64,000 nt of DNA, from contig CAKVLH010000005.1 in the NCBI GenBank assembly GCA_934757245.1, positions 68,780 through 132,779 on the forward strand. The letters run 5' to 3'. Positions 50,894 through 59,905 of the stretch are shown one piece after another. The notes beneath the pieces were generated by a model. That model saw only the letters and a program-made list of their open reading frames with translations. It had not been told where the DNA came from and searched no databases. How positions within the stretch are numbered: the stretch's first letter is position 1; every line of letters starts with the position of its first letter. Both the position numbers and the translations under genes were made by a program. Source of the stretch: an uncultured Candidatus Melainabacteria bacterium (lineage in GTDB: Bacteria > Cyanobacteriota > Vampirovibrionia > Gastranaerophilales > Gastranaerophilaceae).

Positions 50894-52459
50894 TTAAATA
50901 TACAAAGTTTTTGTTAGAAAATTAAGTTTTATATCTTTTCCCAATTCTTTTAGTTCTTCAGACATAATTTCATTACGCTCATCAAACTCATTTTCTCGTG
51001 CGTTATTAATTAAATCACTCGTTACGTAGTTTTCCGTCTGAACATTACTAAACCCGTCAAGCCCAGCAATATTAACTTCTTTTATACCTATATTGATTAA
51101 TAATTTTAAACACATCAATGCTGCGTTATCGTACATTTTTGAATTATTCAGGTATGATGAATAATTCAGCAGATTTGCTTTTTCTGGGATTTTTTCAATA
51201 TTTGAAGTTACAAACATTGGTTTATCATAATCATCAAGTGATGAAAAACGTTTCATGTTAGAAATAAATGCAAAATCTATATCATAATCTTGAGGAATAA
51301 AGTTCAAAGATAAAACATAAGGTTTTTTAGAATTAATAAATTCGGAAATTTTATCTTTCTCTTTTGATAATGATTTTCCCGGAGCCATTATTAAAATATT
51401 TCTGTCTTTGAGTTTTTGTTTAAGTTTTTTAACAACATAAGAGTCATCAATATTTTTAGAAAAGTTGTCAAGGTAAATTTGTTTGATTAAATTAACGTCA
51501 TATCCTGCTTTTTTATTCTTTGGTATAGATTTTAAAAGTTTGTTAATTATTTCAACAGGAACAGTCTGTTTATCGACCAGATATTTTGCGTAATTCGGAT
51601 GACAATGATTTGTTGCAGCAAGATAATAAGGAACAGAATATCCCCATGGAGTTTTAGCAAAAATTGGATTAATTTGTTCATCAACAATCTTTAAAATTGG
51701 AACAATATCATAATGTCCACTATAATTATCATTTATGTATTGTGTGATAAGCTCTGTGCAAAGGTTTCCTGCTCCTCTACCCATACCAAATACCGTAGAA
51801 TCAATTATTAATTCTCTGTCATTACATACCTTCATTAAACATTGAGCATTTGAAAAAGATAACTGCAAATTGTTATGAGAATGAAAACAAAGTGCTATAT
51901 CGTTCGTCAAATTGTTATCAATTATGTAATATAGTCGAAGCAGGTCTTTTTCCTTCATTACACCCATTGAATCAACAATAGAAACACCATAAGGATGAAT
52001 ATTTTGGATTTCCTTGAGTAAAGCAAGTAGTTCTTCATCTGTATATTGATCTGTAAAAGTAGGATTGATAAATAATTTATACCCTTTTTTTATCATTTTT
52101 TGGCAATATTCAAGTGCTTCTTTTCTTTTTGATTTTTTAAAGATAACTCTTATTCCTTGCACAGCAGAATCTTTAACCTCTGGCACTTGCTCTATCGGGA
52201 ATTCTCCATATGTAATCATTCCGAACAATCTATTTTTATCATATTTTTCGGGTAAAAAAGTCTTGATTTTATTAAAAGAATCTAATAAAGTTTGGTCTTT
52301 TGTTGAATTTTTTGTTGTTAAAAATCCGACTTCAATGTAATCAAGATTAGCTTTTTGGAGCAGATTTACAATAATTTGGGCTTTTTCTTTTCCAAAATTC
52401 CAATCATTTATGTACCCGCCATCACGTAGCGTACAATCAAGAACTTTTATATTTGACAT
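50894..52459 (-). CDS. DRE-TIM (HMGL-like) aldolase fused to an extra C-terminal domain
   Basis: 521 residues. The first 290 are a DRE-TIM metallolyase (VLDCTLRDGGYINDWNF with Asp8, Arg12 and Asp13; IEVGFL; FHSHNNLQLSF with the metal His pair; FGMGRGAGN), like 4-hydroxy-2-oxovalerate aldolase. From about residue 345 a separate domain begins ILIMAPGKSLSKEKDKISEFI, resembling the DUF115/Maf-type fold of sugar-acid transferases. It probably makes or breaks a pyruvate-derived 2-keto-4-hydroxy acid. It is the last gene of the operon, overlapping the NeuA-like gene by 13 bases; substrates unknown. Confidence 0.82.
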   Translation of the reverse strand: MSNIKVLDCTLRDGGYINDWNFGKEKAQIIVNLLQKANLDYIEVGFLTTKNSTKDQTLLDSFNKIKTFLPEKYDKNRLFGMITYGEFPIEQVPEVKDSAVQGIRVIFKKSKRKEALEYCQKMIKKGYKLFINPTFTDQYTDEELLALLKEIQNIHPYGVSIVDSMGVMKEKDLLRLYYIIDNNLTNDIALCFHSHNNLQLSFSNAQCLMKVCNDRELIIDSTVFGMGRGAGNLCTELITQYINDNYSGHYDIVPILKIVDEQINPIFAKTPWGYSVPYYLAATNHCHPNYAKYLVDKQTVPVEIINKLLKSIPKNKKAGYDVNLIKQIYLDNFSKNIDDSYVVKKLKQKLKDRNILIMAPGKSLSKEKDKISEFINSKKPYVLSLNFIPQDYDIDFAFISNMKRFSSLDDYDKPMFVTSNIEKIPEKANLLNYSSYLNNSKMYDNAALMCLKLLINIGIKEVNIAGLDGFSNVQTENYVTSDLINNARENEFDERNEIMSEELKELGKDIKLNFLTKTLYI

Positions 52460-53127
52460 AAATCATTCATCCTATATTTTTTATACATAAATTCTGCAAA
52501 TTCAAAATCTATTTCATTATCAATATCAACAGATTCTTCCAGGGATATTGGCACAAGTAATGGTTTAAATCCGACAATATCTTTAGCTTTAATCATTGTT
52601 TTCCGATTCATTATTCCCACAGCATGATTTAAAGATAGAATTTCTGGCAAATCTTGACTACGAGGTTTTTTCCTTGGGTCATAATTTAAAGCTTTTCCGT
52701 TTTTCCATAAAAACTCTTTAACAGGAGTTGCGGTTGTTACAGAATCATATTCACCGCCACAGTTTTCAAATTTACTTATCACATCAATAATTGTTTCATC
52801 TTTTATCATTGGACTTGTTACATTTGATAATAATAAGACGTCTGCATCAAAGTTTTCTGCAATATTTTGGTAGAAGTCATTTGCACTAACTTCACTTGTT
52901 GCATAGTAGTTATCTCTTCTTACAATTTGTGTTCCAAGGCTTTGTGCAAGACTTAACATTTCCTCACTATCTGAATTAACTATTACTCCATCTATTTCTT
53001 TTATTCTTTGCATTTGTTTTATTTTAATTTCCAACAGAGAGCTTCCTGCAAAGGGTTTTATATTTTTATTTTTAACTCTTTGTGAACCGGCCCTTACCGG
53101 AATTAACGCCTTAATTACTTTTCCCAT
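52447..53127 (-). CDS. CMP-sugar-acid synthetase (NeuA-like cytidylyltransferase)
   Basis: A 226-residue CTP-dependent nucleotidyltransferase of the CMP-NeuAc/CMP-Kdo synthetase family. The N-terminal loop is ALIPVRAGSQRVKNKNIKPFAG, then VNSDSEEMLSLAQ and LLLSNVTSPMI. The metal/sugar-binding LNHAVGIM region and the final ESVDIDNEIDFEFAE are typical. It activates an ulosonic acid as its CMP derivative. It lies between a HAD phosphatase (1-base gap) and the aldolase fusion. Confidence 0.9.
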   Translation of the reverse strand: MGKVIKALIPVRAGSQRVKNKNIKPFAGSSLLEIKIKQMQRIKEIDGVIVNSDSEEMLSLAQSLGTQIVRRDNYYATSEVSANDFYQNIAENFDADVLLLSNVTSPMIKDETIIDVISKFENCGGEYDSVTTATPVKEFLWKNGKALNYDPRKKPRSQDLPEILSLNHAVGIMNRKTMIKAKDIVGFKPLLVPISLEESVDIDNEIDFEFAEFMYKKYRMNDLCQI

Positions 53128-53128
53128 A

Positions 53129-53839
53129 TTATAACTCCTTTATTATTTTTAAAATTTCTACCTCGTTTAATCCGTCAGATTTATCTGCAACATAACCCCA
53201 ATTTGCACAATAAACATTCAGGTTTTGTATGTTCGAGCAATTTATTATGGTAGAGATTGCATCATCTATAAATATTGATTTGTCTATTTTATTTTCTCTT
53301 ATATAATACTCCAAAAATTCTTTCTTTGAACCATATTGTTTAAGTTTGGTTTTTCCGATAACATTCTTTTCTTCAATATTTAAACCATAATCTTTACAAT
53401 GTCTTAAAATAGCTTCTTCGTTTTTTGTTGAAACGATTATAATGTTCAATTTTTCTGCAAGTGGTTTGATTTTATCAAAAAACGGATAAGGTTTGTCTAA
53501 TTTATTCCAAAAATCAAAATGATTCTCTATTAGATCTTTTCTTTTTACCTGAAATTTTTTGTCAAATTCGCTATCTGTTTTTTCGTTTCTATGTGATACG
53601 GTATTCCTGTATTCTTGCGGAAAATCTTCAATATTTACCCCATCTCCGATTAGCTTCATAATGTAATAGTAATGCCAAGAATGTGTAATCAAATATCTTA
53701 CGGAATGAAATAATTCGTATTCTTTTTCATTAATTTTTTCAAAAGGTTCGATATCAAAATAAGCATATCTTGCAAGCAAATATGACTCCAAAACAGTATC
53801 GAACAAAACTCCGTCAAAATCTAAAAAAAGAATTTTCAA
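53129..53839 (-). CDS. HAD-superfamily phosphatase
   Basis: A 236-residue phosphatase-like HAD with nucleophile FLDFDGVLFDT and a large helical cap (about 20-110). Motif II is IIIVSTKNE and motif III Lys lies in GKTKLKQYGSK. Motif IV is FIDDAIST, where an unusual single Ser/Thr follows the DD pair. It probably removes a phosphate from the ulosonic-acid intermediate before CMP activation. It is cotranscribed with wzx (4-base overlap) and the CMP-transferase. Confidence 0.85.
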   Translation of the reverse strand: MKILFLDFDGVLFDTVLESYLLARYAYFDIEPFEKINEKEYELFHSVRYLITHSWHYYYIMKLIGDGVNIEDFPQEYRNTVSHRNEKTDSEFDKKFQVKRKDLIENHFDFWNKLDKPYPFFDKIKPLAEKLNIIIVSTKNEEAILRHCKDYGLNIEEKNVIGKTKLKQYGSKKEFLEYYIRENKIDKSIFIDDAISTIINCSNIQNLNVYCANWGYVADKSDGLNEVEILKIIKEL

Positions 53840-55104
53840 TATAATTCCTCCTTTATTAATAATTTGTATTTAAGCACATAATACAATCTATGCAAAAACA
53901 TTATTAAATATGTAGATGACACTAATACTGCAACACTATAAATAGTAAAATGATTTACTAAATATAGTATAATTAGACCCAAAACGTTATAAATTCCACC
54001 CCAAATATAACCTTGATTGGTTTCCTTAACATATCCAAATGTGCCAAGCAAAGGAAAACCTAATGTATCAACAAAAATGTAAAAAGCAAAAGAAATGCTA
54101 AAAATTTGCAAAATTTTTATAGATACTAAGTACTTAGAAGAATAAAATATTAATATTAAGTATTTAGATGCTATTAATAAAAATGCAGAAGCTCCTATTG
54201 ATAGAATTATTAAATATTTTAACATTTTTTTGAAAAATATAATATCTTTGTTTTTTGACATATATGGAAAAAGGGCAGAAACAAAAGTGTAATACAACGA
54301 AAAAACTGCCCAAAAAATTCTATCTGCAGCTACATAATAAGCTACTGCAGAAGATGTAACAACAAATCCTAAGACAAAAGCATTTGTTGAACGATAAAGA
54401 GCTATGCAAACTTTTGTTAAAAAAAACTGACTGCTATACTTTAAAGTTCCTAAGATTGATTTAATTTTGGGTATATAAAACTCAATATTGAAATATTTTT
54501 TTACAAAAAAGATGCTTATAAAGCCTGCGCTTAACATTGCCAAAGAGTTAATTAATGGATACCAAATATAATCATCTGATTTTTTTATACAATTAAAAAT
54601 TAATATTAATGAAATTGTACGAGTAATTATGTTCAATATCGTTATAAATTTCATTCTTGCTATACCTTGATAAAACCAATTAAAAGTAAATACAGCTCCA
54701 ACTAAACTTAAATAAGTAAAATAATAAATTAACCAATATTGAGTGATTTTGGGAATACAAAATATAAAAACATTTAATAATAAAAAACCAAAAATCAAAA
54801 ATATTATTTGTACAGATAATACTGAATTGAAAATTTGATTTATTACTTTTTTATTATTAGAATGGATTGCAATTTGTCTAACTGCCGAAAAATCAAATCC
54901 AAACATAACTAATCTTAAAAAATAATCTGTTAATAATTGTGCAAATAATATAACACCATAGTCTTCAACTCTGAATATACGAGCCACATAAGGCAAAGTA
55001 ATGAATGGTAATACATAATTTAAAATTTGTATTATCATTAACGCAATAGTGTTATGTTTAAGTGCTTTTTTTTCAGTATTTTCTTGTTTAATATTTATTT
55101 GCAT
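53836..55104 (-). CDS. wzx: oligosaccharide-unit flippase (Wzx-like)
   Basis: A 422-residue MOP/PST-family membrane protein with about 12 transmembrane segments from residue 20 on. The N-terminal TLPYVARIFRVEDYGVILFAQLL region is typical of Wzx/RfbX. It flips undecaprenyl-linked repeat units to the periplasm. The DNA is strongly AT-biased compared with the flanking core genes, as usual for O-unit/capsule loci. It overlaps the polysialyltransferase-like gene upstream by 17 bases. Confidence 0.9.
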   Translation of the reverse strand: MQINIKQENTEKKALKHNTIALMIIQILNYVLPFITLPYVARIFRVEDYGVILFAQLLTDYFLRLVMFGFDFSAVRQIAIHSNNKKVINQIFNSVLSVQIIFLIFGFLLLNVFIFCIPKITQYWLIYYFTYLSLVGAVFTFNWFYQGIARMKFITILNIITRTISLILIFNCIKKSDDYIWYPLINSLAMLSAGFISIFFVKKYFNIEFYIPKIKSILGTLKYSSQFFLTKVCIALYRSTNAFVLGFVVTSSAVAYYVAADRIFWAVFSLYYTFVSALFPYMSKNKDIIFFKKMLKYLIILSIGASAFLLIASKYLILIFYSSKYLVSIKILQIFSISFAFYIFVDTLGFPLLGTFGYVKETNQGYIWGGIYNVLGLIILYLVNHFTIYSVAVLVSSTYLIMFLHRLYYVLKYKLLIKEELY

Positions 55105-56278
55105 ATTCTCTAATTTTTTTATTTTCTGATAACAAAGGTTTAGTTTTTAAAAAAGTAATATAAAAATCTCGCAATTGTTGTTTTAATTCGTTTTTTGATA
55201 AATTTTTAACATCAAATTTAAGTAATTCCTGATAATTGGGAGAGTATTCTTTTATTATTCTTCTTATTAAAGAAATTTTTTCTGCTTTATCATCATTCTC
55301 TAATGATTCATTTATGATATTAGAGAAACAAGGTATATTCCAATAATGTGCAGGTGTTAAAGAAGTTGTTGAAGATATAGAAGTGATAGCAACAACATCA
55401 AGATTATATAATTCTATCGGGAATTTAGAATCAATAAATATAACATTGGAATTTTTATCAAAGCCAAAAAAATCATTATCTCTAGGATGAGGTTTATATA
55501 AAATTTTATACCCTGTATTTAATAAATCATTAAGCATAGTTGCTTGAACTTCTATGAACTTTTCTCTACTCAAACCTGTAACTTCCCAATAAATTCCACA
55601 GTATAAAACAGCTTTATCTTCTGGTTTTATTTTGTATTTTAGCGGATATTTTTCAGAAAGTTTGTTGGAAATATTTCGGAATTCATTTATTTCTATATTT
55701 TCAAATTTTATTTTAGATAAATTATTTAATCCTATGAAATCTAATTTCTTTAAGTACTTATGAGTTTTGAATTTTTGTAAATTTTGTATTTTATCAGAAT
55801 TATAATTGATTAAAGAACCGGCACCTTCATCAATTAAAACAACTTTTGCATTAGGATATAATGGTAATAATTTTTCTATAAACATTGGATGATTTACTGC
55901 ATAAATTTCATCAAATGCAAATTGATTATGAAGTACAGCTTGAACTCCACAGGCAAAACCTACTTCTTTTATAATATTGAAATTATGCAAATTCGCAATC
56001 TCTTTTTGGTTTTCAAAAAAGGTTGTTCGACCTTTTCCAGTATCAATCATCAATGTATCTTTATATTTATTAAAGTCTCCGATTTCTTCAATTATCGAAA
56101 GGGAATTAATTAATGAAATATTTCCTGTTGTTGCAAAAAGTCTACGTATTTTTTTTAATTTAAAAATACTTTTTAATTTGTTATATGCTTGATGTTCAAG
56201 TATGATAAAAGGTCGAAAAATATAATAAATTCCCCATTTTACTAACCTTACTATTTTATAATCGTTAATTATTTTCAT
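55088..56278 (-). CDS. polysialyltransferase/GT52-like glycosyltransferase
   Basis: A 396-residue protein with no family certainty. Hallmarks of the CMP-sialate-using GT52/POLYST group are visible: LIDEGAGSLINY (near residue 173), YKPHPRDNDFFG (near 265), and ITSISSTTSLTPAHYWNIPCFS (near 302) with the Ser/Thr cluster. It would transfer a CMP-activated ulosonic acid made by the downstream genes. The ATG at 56278 lies 8 bases after GGAG; a Met five codons earlier overlaps it. It overlaps wzy by 14 bases. Confidence 0.7.
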   Translation of the reverse strand: MKIINDYKIVRLVKWGIYYIFRPFIILEHQAYNKLKSIFKLKKIRRLFATTGNISLINSLSIIEEIGDFNKYKDTLMIDTGKGRTTFFENQKEIANLHNFNIIKEVGFACGVQAVLHNQFAFDEIYAVNHPMFIEKLLPLYPNAKVVLIDEGAGSLINYNSDKIQNLQKFKTHKYLKKLDFIGLNNLSKIKFENIEINEFRNISNKLSEKYPLKYKIKPEDKAVLYCGIYWEVTGLSREKFIEVQATMLNDLLNTGYKILYKPHPRDNDFFGFDKNSNVIFIDSKFPIELYNLDVVAITSISSTTSLTPAHYWNIPCFSNIINESLENDDKAEKISLIRRIIKEYSPNYQELLKFDVKNLSKNELKQQLRDFYITFLKTKPLLSENKKIREYANKY

Positions 56279-57674
56279 AAATAAAATCTCCATTTTTTAA
56301 ATATTTAATTTTCAATATTATTGATATACATAACAATGAATATACCATCCAAAATAATGGTTGAAAAAATTCTACTTGAGATGTAAATGTTAAAAATACT
56401 AACAGAAATTCTGATAAAAACATTGAATTAATAAAATTATCCAAAAATTTAGTAGTTTTTTTCTTATATAATTTAATTTTTATATTATATAATGCTGGAA
56501 AAATTAATAAAATACAATAAATTAAAAAACCCAATATACCAGAATCAACAAGGATTTTTAAATTATTATTTAAAACAATACCTTTGTCTGGTAACCAGCC
56601 AGTTGCGAAACTTCCATAACGAGGATAATAAAAACCGTCATTTCCTGGTCCAATGCCTAAAAGCTTATTATTGTTTAAGAAAATACAAGTCCCAATATAA
56701 TTTCTATTTGATCTTGCTCCACCTTGAATATTTGTATCATATTTATAATTTAATATTGCTATTTTTTCTATAGTTGTTTTTATAAACATATTAGAACTGT
56801 TTTCTATTAAAGAAAAAATATTTGGCAAAATCAGTACAATTCCCAAAAATAAAAAAAGTATTGTTTTTTTTAGTTTTTTAGAAATAGAATTCCATTTTAA
56901 GAAAATTAGAAAAATCAGTGATAAAAATGGTGTTAAAATTCCAATTGGAGACCAGGTAATAAACATTGAAAATGTTATTAAAATGATTAATAGCCACCAA
57001 ATTTGTGTTTTAGCAAAAAATGCAGATTTTTTTTGACAAAAAAGAATTGCAAAAATTACTGATAAAAATGTCGCATGAGGACCCGGTTCATAAAAAAGAC
57101 CTTCACAACGCCTTATCCCTGAAAAAGTTATTAAATCACCATCATGACCAGAACATATTGATGAATAAGGCAGTCCCAACTTAAATGCTATAAGTTGATA
57201 AATCGAATATATGCTTGAAATAAGAGCTATTAATAATAGATATTTTACAAGTTTTTTTATGTCATTTTCAGATTTTATTATAAAATTAATTATTATAAAA
57301 AAATAAAAATAAACAAAAGGACGTATAATACCCGCAAAAATGGAAGACATAACATTGCCATCCCAAAAAAAAGAATATTTTTTTACATAATATTGAAAAG
57401 GAATGTGAGTATCAATTACATTTTGCAATCCAAATAAAACTGATATGACCATTTCACAATAAAAAATTATTAATATTATTAAGATATACTTAAATAAATA
57501 TTTATTAATTCTTATTTTCTTTCTATTTATTATTAAATAAATTGTTGCTAAAATGATAAAAGGATATATTAATAACAAAAAAACGGGTAAATTAAAAATC
57601 ATTCTCAATGTTACTTGTAAAGGTAACAGAGCCAAAATTAATAATAATATTTTTTTCATATTTAATTTTAACAT
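56265..57674 (-). CDS. wzy: O-antigen/capsule polymerase (Wzy-like)
   Basis: A 469-residue integral membrane protein with about 11 hydrophobic segments. One large periplasmic loop (about 160-200, with GHDGDLITFSGIRRCEGLFYEPGPHATFL) carries the Arg/Glu/His residues expected of Wzy/O-antigen ligase enzymes, and a second loop (GPGNDGFYYPRYG) follows. It polymerises repeat units in the periplasm with Wzz. It lies between a GT4 gene (1-base gap) and the GT52-like gene. Confidence 0.82.
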   Translation of the reverse strand: MLKLNMKKILLLILALLPLQVTLRMIFNLPVFLLLIYPFIILATIYLIINRKKIRINKYLFKYILIILIIFYCEMVISVLFGLQNVIDTHIPFQYYVKKYSFFWDGNVMSSIFAGIIRPFVYFYFFIIINFIIKSENDIKKLVKYLLLIALISSIYSIYQLIAFKLGLPYSSICSGHDGDLITFSGIRRCEGLFYEPGPHATFLSVIFAILFCQKKSAFFAKTQIWWLLIILITFSMFITWSPIGILTPFLSLIFLIFLKWNSISKKLKKTILFLFLGIVLILPNIFSLIENSSNMFIKTTIEKIAILNYKYDTNIQGGARSNRNYIGTCIFLNNNKLLGIGPGNDGFYYPRYGSFATGWLPDKGIVLNNNLKILVDSGILGFLIYCILLIFPALYNIKIKLYKKKTTKFLDNFINSMFLSEFLLVFLTFTSQVEFFQPLFWMVYSLLCISIILKIKYLKNGDFIYENN

Positions 57675-57675
57675 T

Positions 57676-58719
57676 TTAATATAGAGCCTTTTTTAATTGC
57701 TTTGTAATGCTGCACATTGAATATTTATTTAAGTTTTTTTGTCCTTCTTCTATATAAGGGGTCATGTCATTTGTGATAGCAAATTCAATTGTATTAGCAA
57801 AGTCTTCCTTTGTTACTTTACTGAATAAAGCCCCTTTACCAGCAACTTCCTTAAAAACAGGAATATCAGAACAAATTAACGGTATTTTATATTTTTGGGC
57901 ATCTAAACAAGGTGTACCAAAACCTTCATACAAAGAAGGAAAAACAAATATTAAGGCATTTTGATATAAAAAACTTAAATCTTCATTTGAAATAAAACCT
58001 GTAAAAATAATATTTTGATTATTTGTGAGTAATTTATTATTTCCGTTAGCTCCAACCAAAATTAATTTTATATCGGAATTTTTTTGATTGTACATTTCAA
58101 ATGCATCTATTAACAATTGTAAATTTTTATGCTTATGAATTGTAGCAACTGATAAAATATAATGTTTTGGTTTTGTATTAAAATTATTCAATATTAATGT
58201 ATTTTTAATTGAATCAAATTCTAAATTTGTAGACCAAGAAGAATTAACAATAAAAATTTTATCATCATTTACTTTAAAATGTTTCTTAATTTCATTTTTT
58301 GAAAATTCAGAAACTGTAATTATTTTATCGGCAATATGTGTTGCACAAAATGTGGAAAAATCTGCATGAACATTTTGAATTTTTGTCCTGCATTCAGGAT
58401 GAATCGTTGATAAAATATCGTGTAATACTGAAATATATTCAATATTTTTTATTTTTATAATCGGAACAATTGTAGATGTAAAAATTACCTTTGTTATATT
58501 TTTAGTAAATAAAAGTTTTAATAAAAAAAATGTATTTAACCAAATTAAATATAGTATACGACGTATTATATTATTTTTAATATTTTCTAGTTTATTTTTT
58601 CGTTGCATTTCATAGTTAATACCCAATTCTTGCAACATGTTTGCAATTCCTTGTGTGTATTGTCCAACTCCTCTATTTTGTACGAGACTTAAACCGTCTT
58701 CTATTATGATTTTATCCAT
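57676..58719 (-). CDS. GT4-family glycosyltransferase
   Basis: A 347-residue GT-B enzyme. The N-terminal domain has GVGQYTQGIANML. The C-terminal domain carries ILSVATIHKHKNLQLLIDAF, NIIFTGFISNEDLSFLYQNA and the Glu-containing donor site PSLYEGFGTPCLDAQKYKIPLICSD. It resembles mannosyl/fucosyl transferases of lipid-linked glycan assembly. It overlaps the previous gene by 8 bases. Donor and acceptor are unknown. Confidence 0.9.
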   Translation of the reverse strand: MDKIIIEDGLSLVQNRGVGQYTQGIANMLQELGINYEMQRKNKLENIKNNIIRRILYLIWLNTFFLLKLLFTKNITKVIFTSTIVPIIKIKNIEYISVLHDILSTIHPECRTKIQNVHADFSTFCATHIADKIITVSEFSKNEIKKHFKVNDDKIFIVNSSWSTNLEFDSIKNTLILNNFNTKPKHYILSVATIHKHKNLQLLIDAFEMYNQKNSDIKLILVGANGNNKLLTNNQNIIFTGFISNEDLSFLYQNALIFVFPSLYEGFGTPCLDAQKYKIPLICSDIPVFKEVAGKGALFSKVTKEDFANTIEFAITNDMTPYIEEGQKNLNKYSMCSITKQLKKALY

Positions 58720-59905
58720 TTAATACCTCTAAAATTACAAATTGCCATTCTTCACCTATTTGTTCCCAAGAAAAATTGTTTACTATAAATTCTCTCGATT
58801 TTACTGATACTTCTTTTTGTATTTGTTTATTTTGCATTAACTCAATAACTTTTTGTGCATATTCTTCATTTGTCTTAGCTACAGCTAAAATATTTTCGTT
58901 TGCTCCAATTCCTTCTGCGCCTTCAGGCGTTGTAACAACAGGAATTCCCATTGACATTGCTTCAAGAATTTTATTCTGTATTCCACCAGCAATCCGCACT
59001 GGACAAACAGAAACAGAGCAGTCTTTCATATAATCTCTTACATCTTCTACTCTTCCTGTAATCTCAATACCTTCAATATCCTTTGTCGCATCATAGAGTT
59101 CCTGTCTCGGATTAGCTCCAATGATTTTGAATTTAGCATCAGGGATTTCTTCTTTTATAATAGGAAAAACTTCTGTAGCAAAGTACATTGCAGCTTCAGA
59201 ATTTGGAATATATTGCATGGAACCTACAAAACAGATATTATTTCTCTTTTCACACGCCATAGGTTTGTAAAACTCTGTGTCCGTAGCCAGACCGATAACC
59301 TTCATTTTGTCTGTTGTTGTAAATTTGTTCAGATAATCAAAATCAGCGTCTGATATCATTACTTGAACATCTGAGTTTTTACAACATAAATCTTCGTAGT
59401 GTCTAACTTTTAAGTATTCTATTCCAATCTTAAATTTGTCCCAGAAACTCTTTTTCTCTTTAATTCTGCGTTCATACATCATGGACATTGAGTCACAGAT
59501 ATGAACGATACGCTTGATGTTTTTATGTTTTTTAATATATGGTAATGAACGTATTATATAACCGATAATAACATCATAATTGCTGGCTTTAATTTCATTG
59601 TCAATAGCTTTTTGCATAGCTTTGGAATAGAAATATTCAACAATAAAAGGTTTATCGTTGAACGCAGCTTTAACTGCATTTAAATATGCAAGTTTTTTAT
59701 TAAATTTAACAGGAATAAGTTTAGTATAAAAACTGTTGTCTTTTAATGCACCATCTAAATCATCATCTTCCGATACTAGAGTTACTAGCGTAATTTCATG
59801 TCCTCTTTTTTTTAGTTCAGAAAGATAATGATAAATATGTAATCTATCGCCACCAATCAGAGGATATGGAAGTCTTGTTGTTACATATAAAATTTTCTTA
59901 CTCAT
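58712..59905 (-). CDS. GT4-family glycosyltransferase
   Basis: A 397-residue GT-B enzyme beginning KILYVTTRLPYPLIGGDRLHIYHYLSEL, with a C-terminal nucleotide-sugar domain (ICFVGSMQYIPNSEAAMYF; IEITGRVEDVRDYMKDCSVSVCPVRIAGGIQNKILEAMSMGIPVVTT). The donor-site Glu is in NKILEAM. It is similar to sugar-PTS/WcaL-type capsule transferases. It overlaps both neighbours by 8 bases and would add an early sugar to the repeat unit. Confidence 0.9.
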   Translation of the reverse strand: MSKKILYVTTRLPYPLIGGDRLHIYHYLSELKKRGHEITLVTLVSEDDDLDGALKDNSFYTKLIPVKFNKKLAYLNAVKAAFNDKPFIVEYFYSKAMQKAIDNEIKASNYDVIIGYIIRSLPYIKKHKNIKRIVHICDSMSMMYERRIKEKKSFWDKFKIGIEYLKVRHYEDLCCKNSDVQVMISDADFDYLNKFTTTDKMKVIGLATDTEFYKPMACEKRNNICFVGSMQYIPNSEAAMYFATEVFPIIKEEIPDAKFKIIGANPRQELYDATKDIEGIEITGRVEDVRDYMKDCSVSVCPVRIAGGIQNKILEAMSMGIPVVTTPEGAEGIGANENILAVAKTNEEYAQKVIELMQNKQIQKEVSVKSREFIVNNFSWEQIGEEWQFVILEVLNG

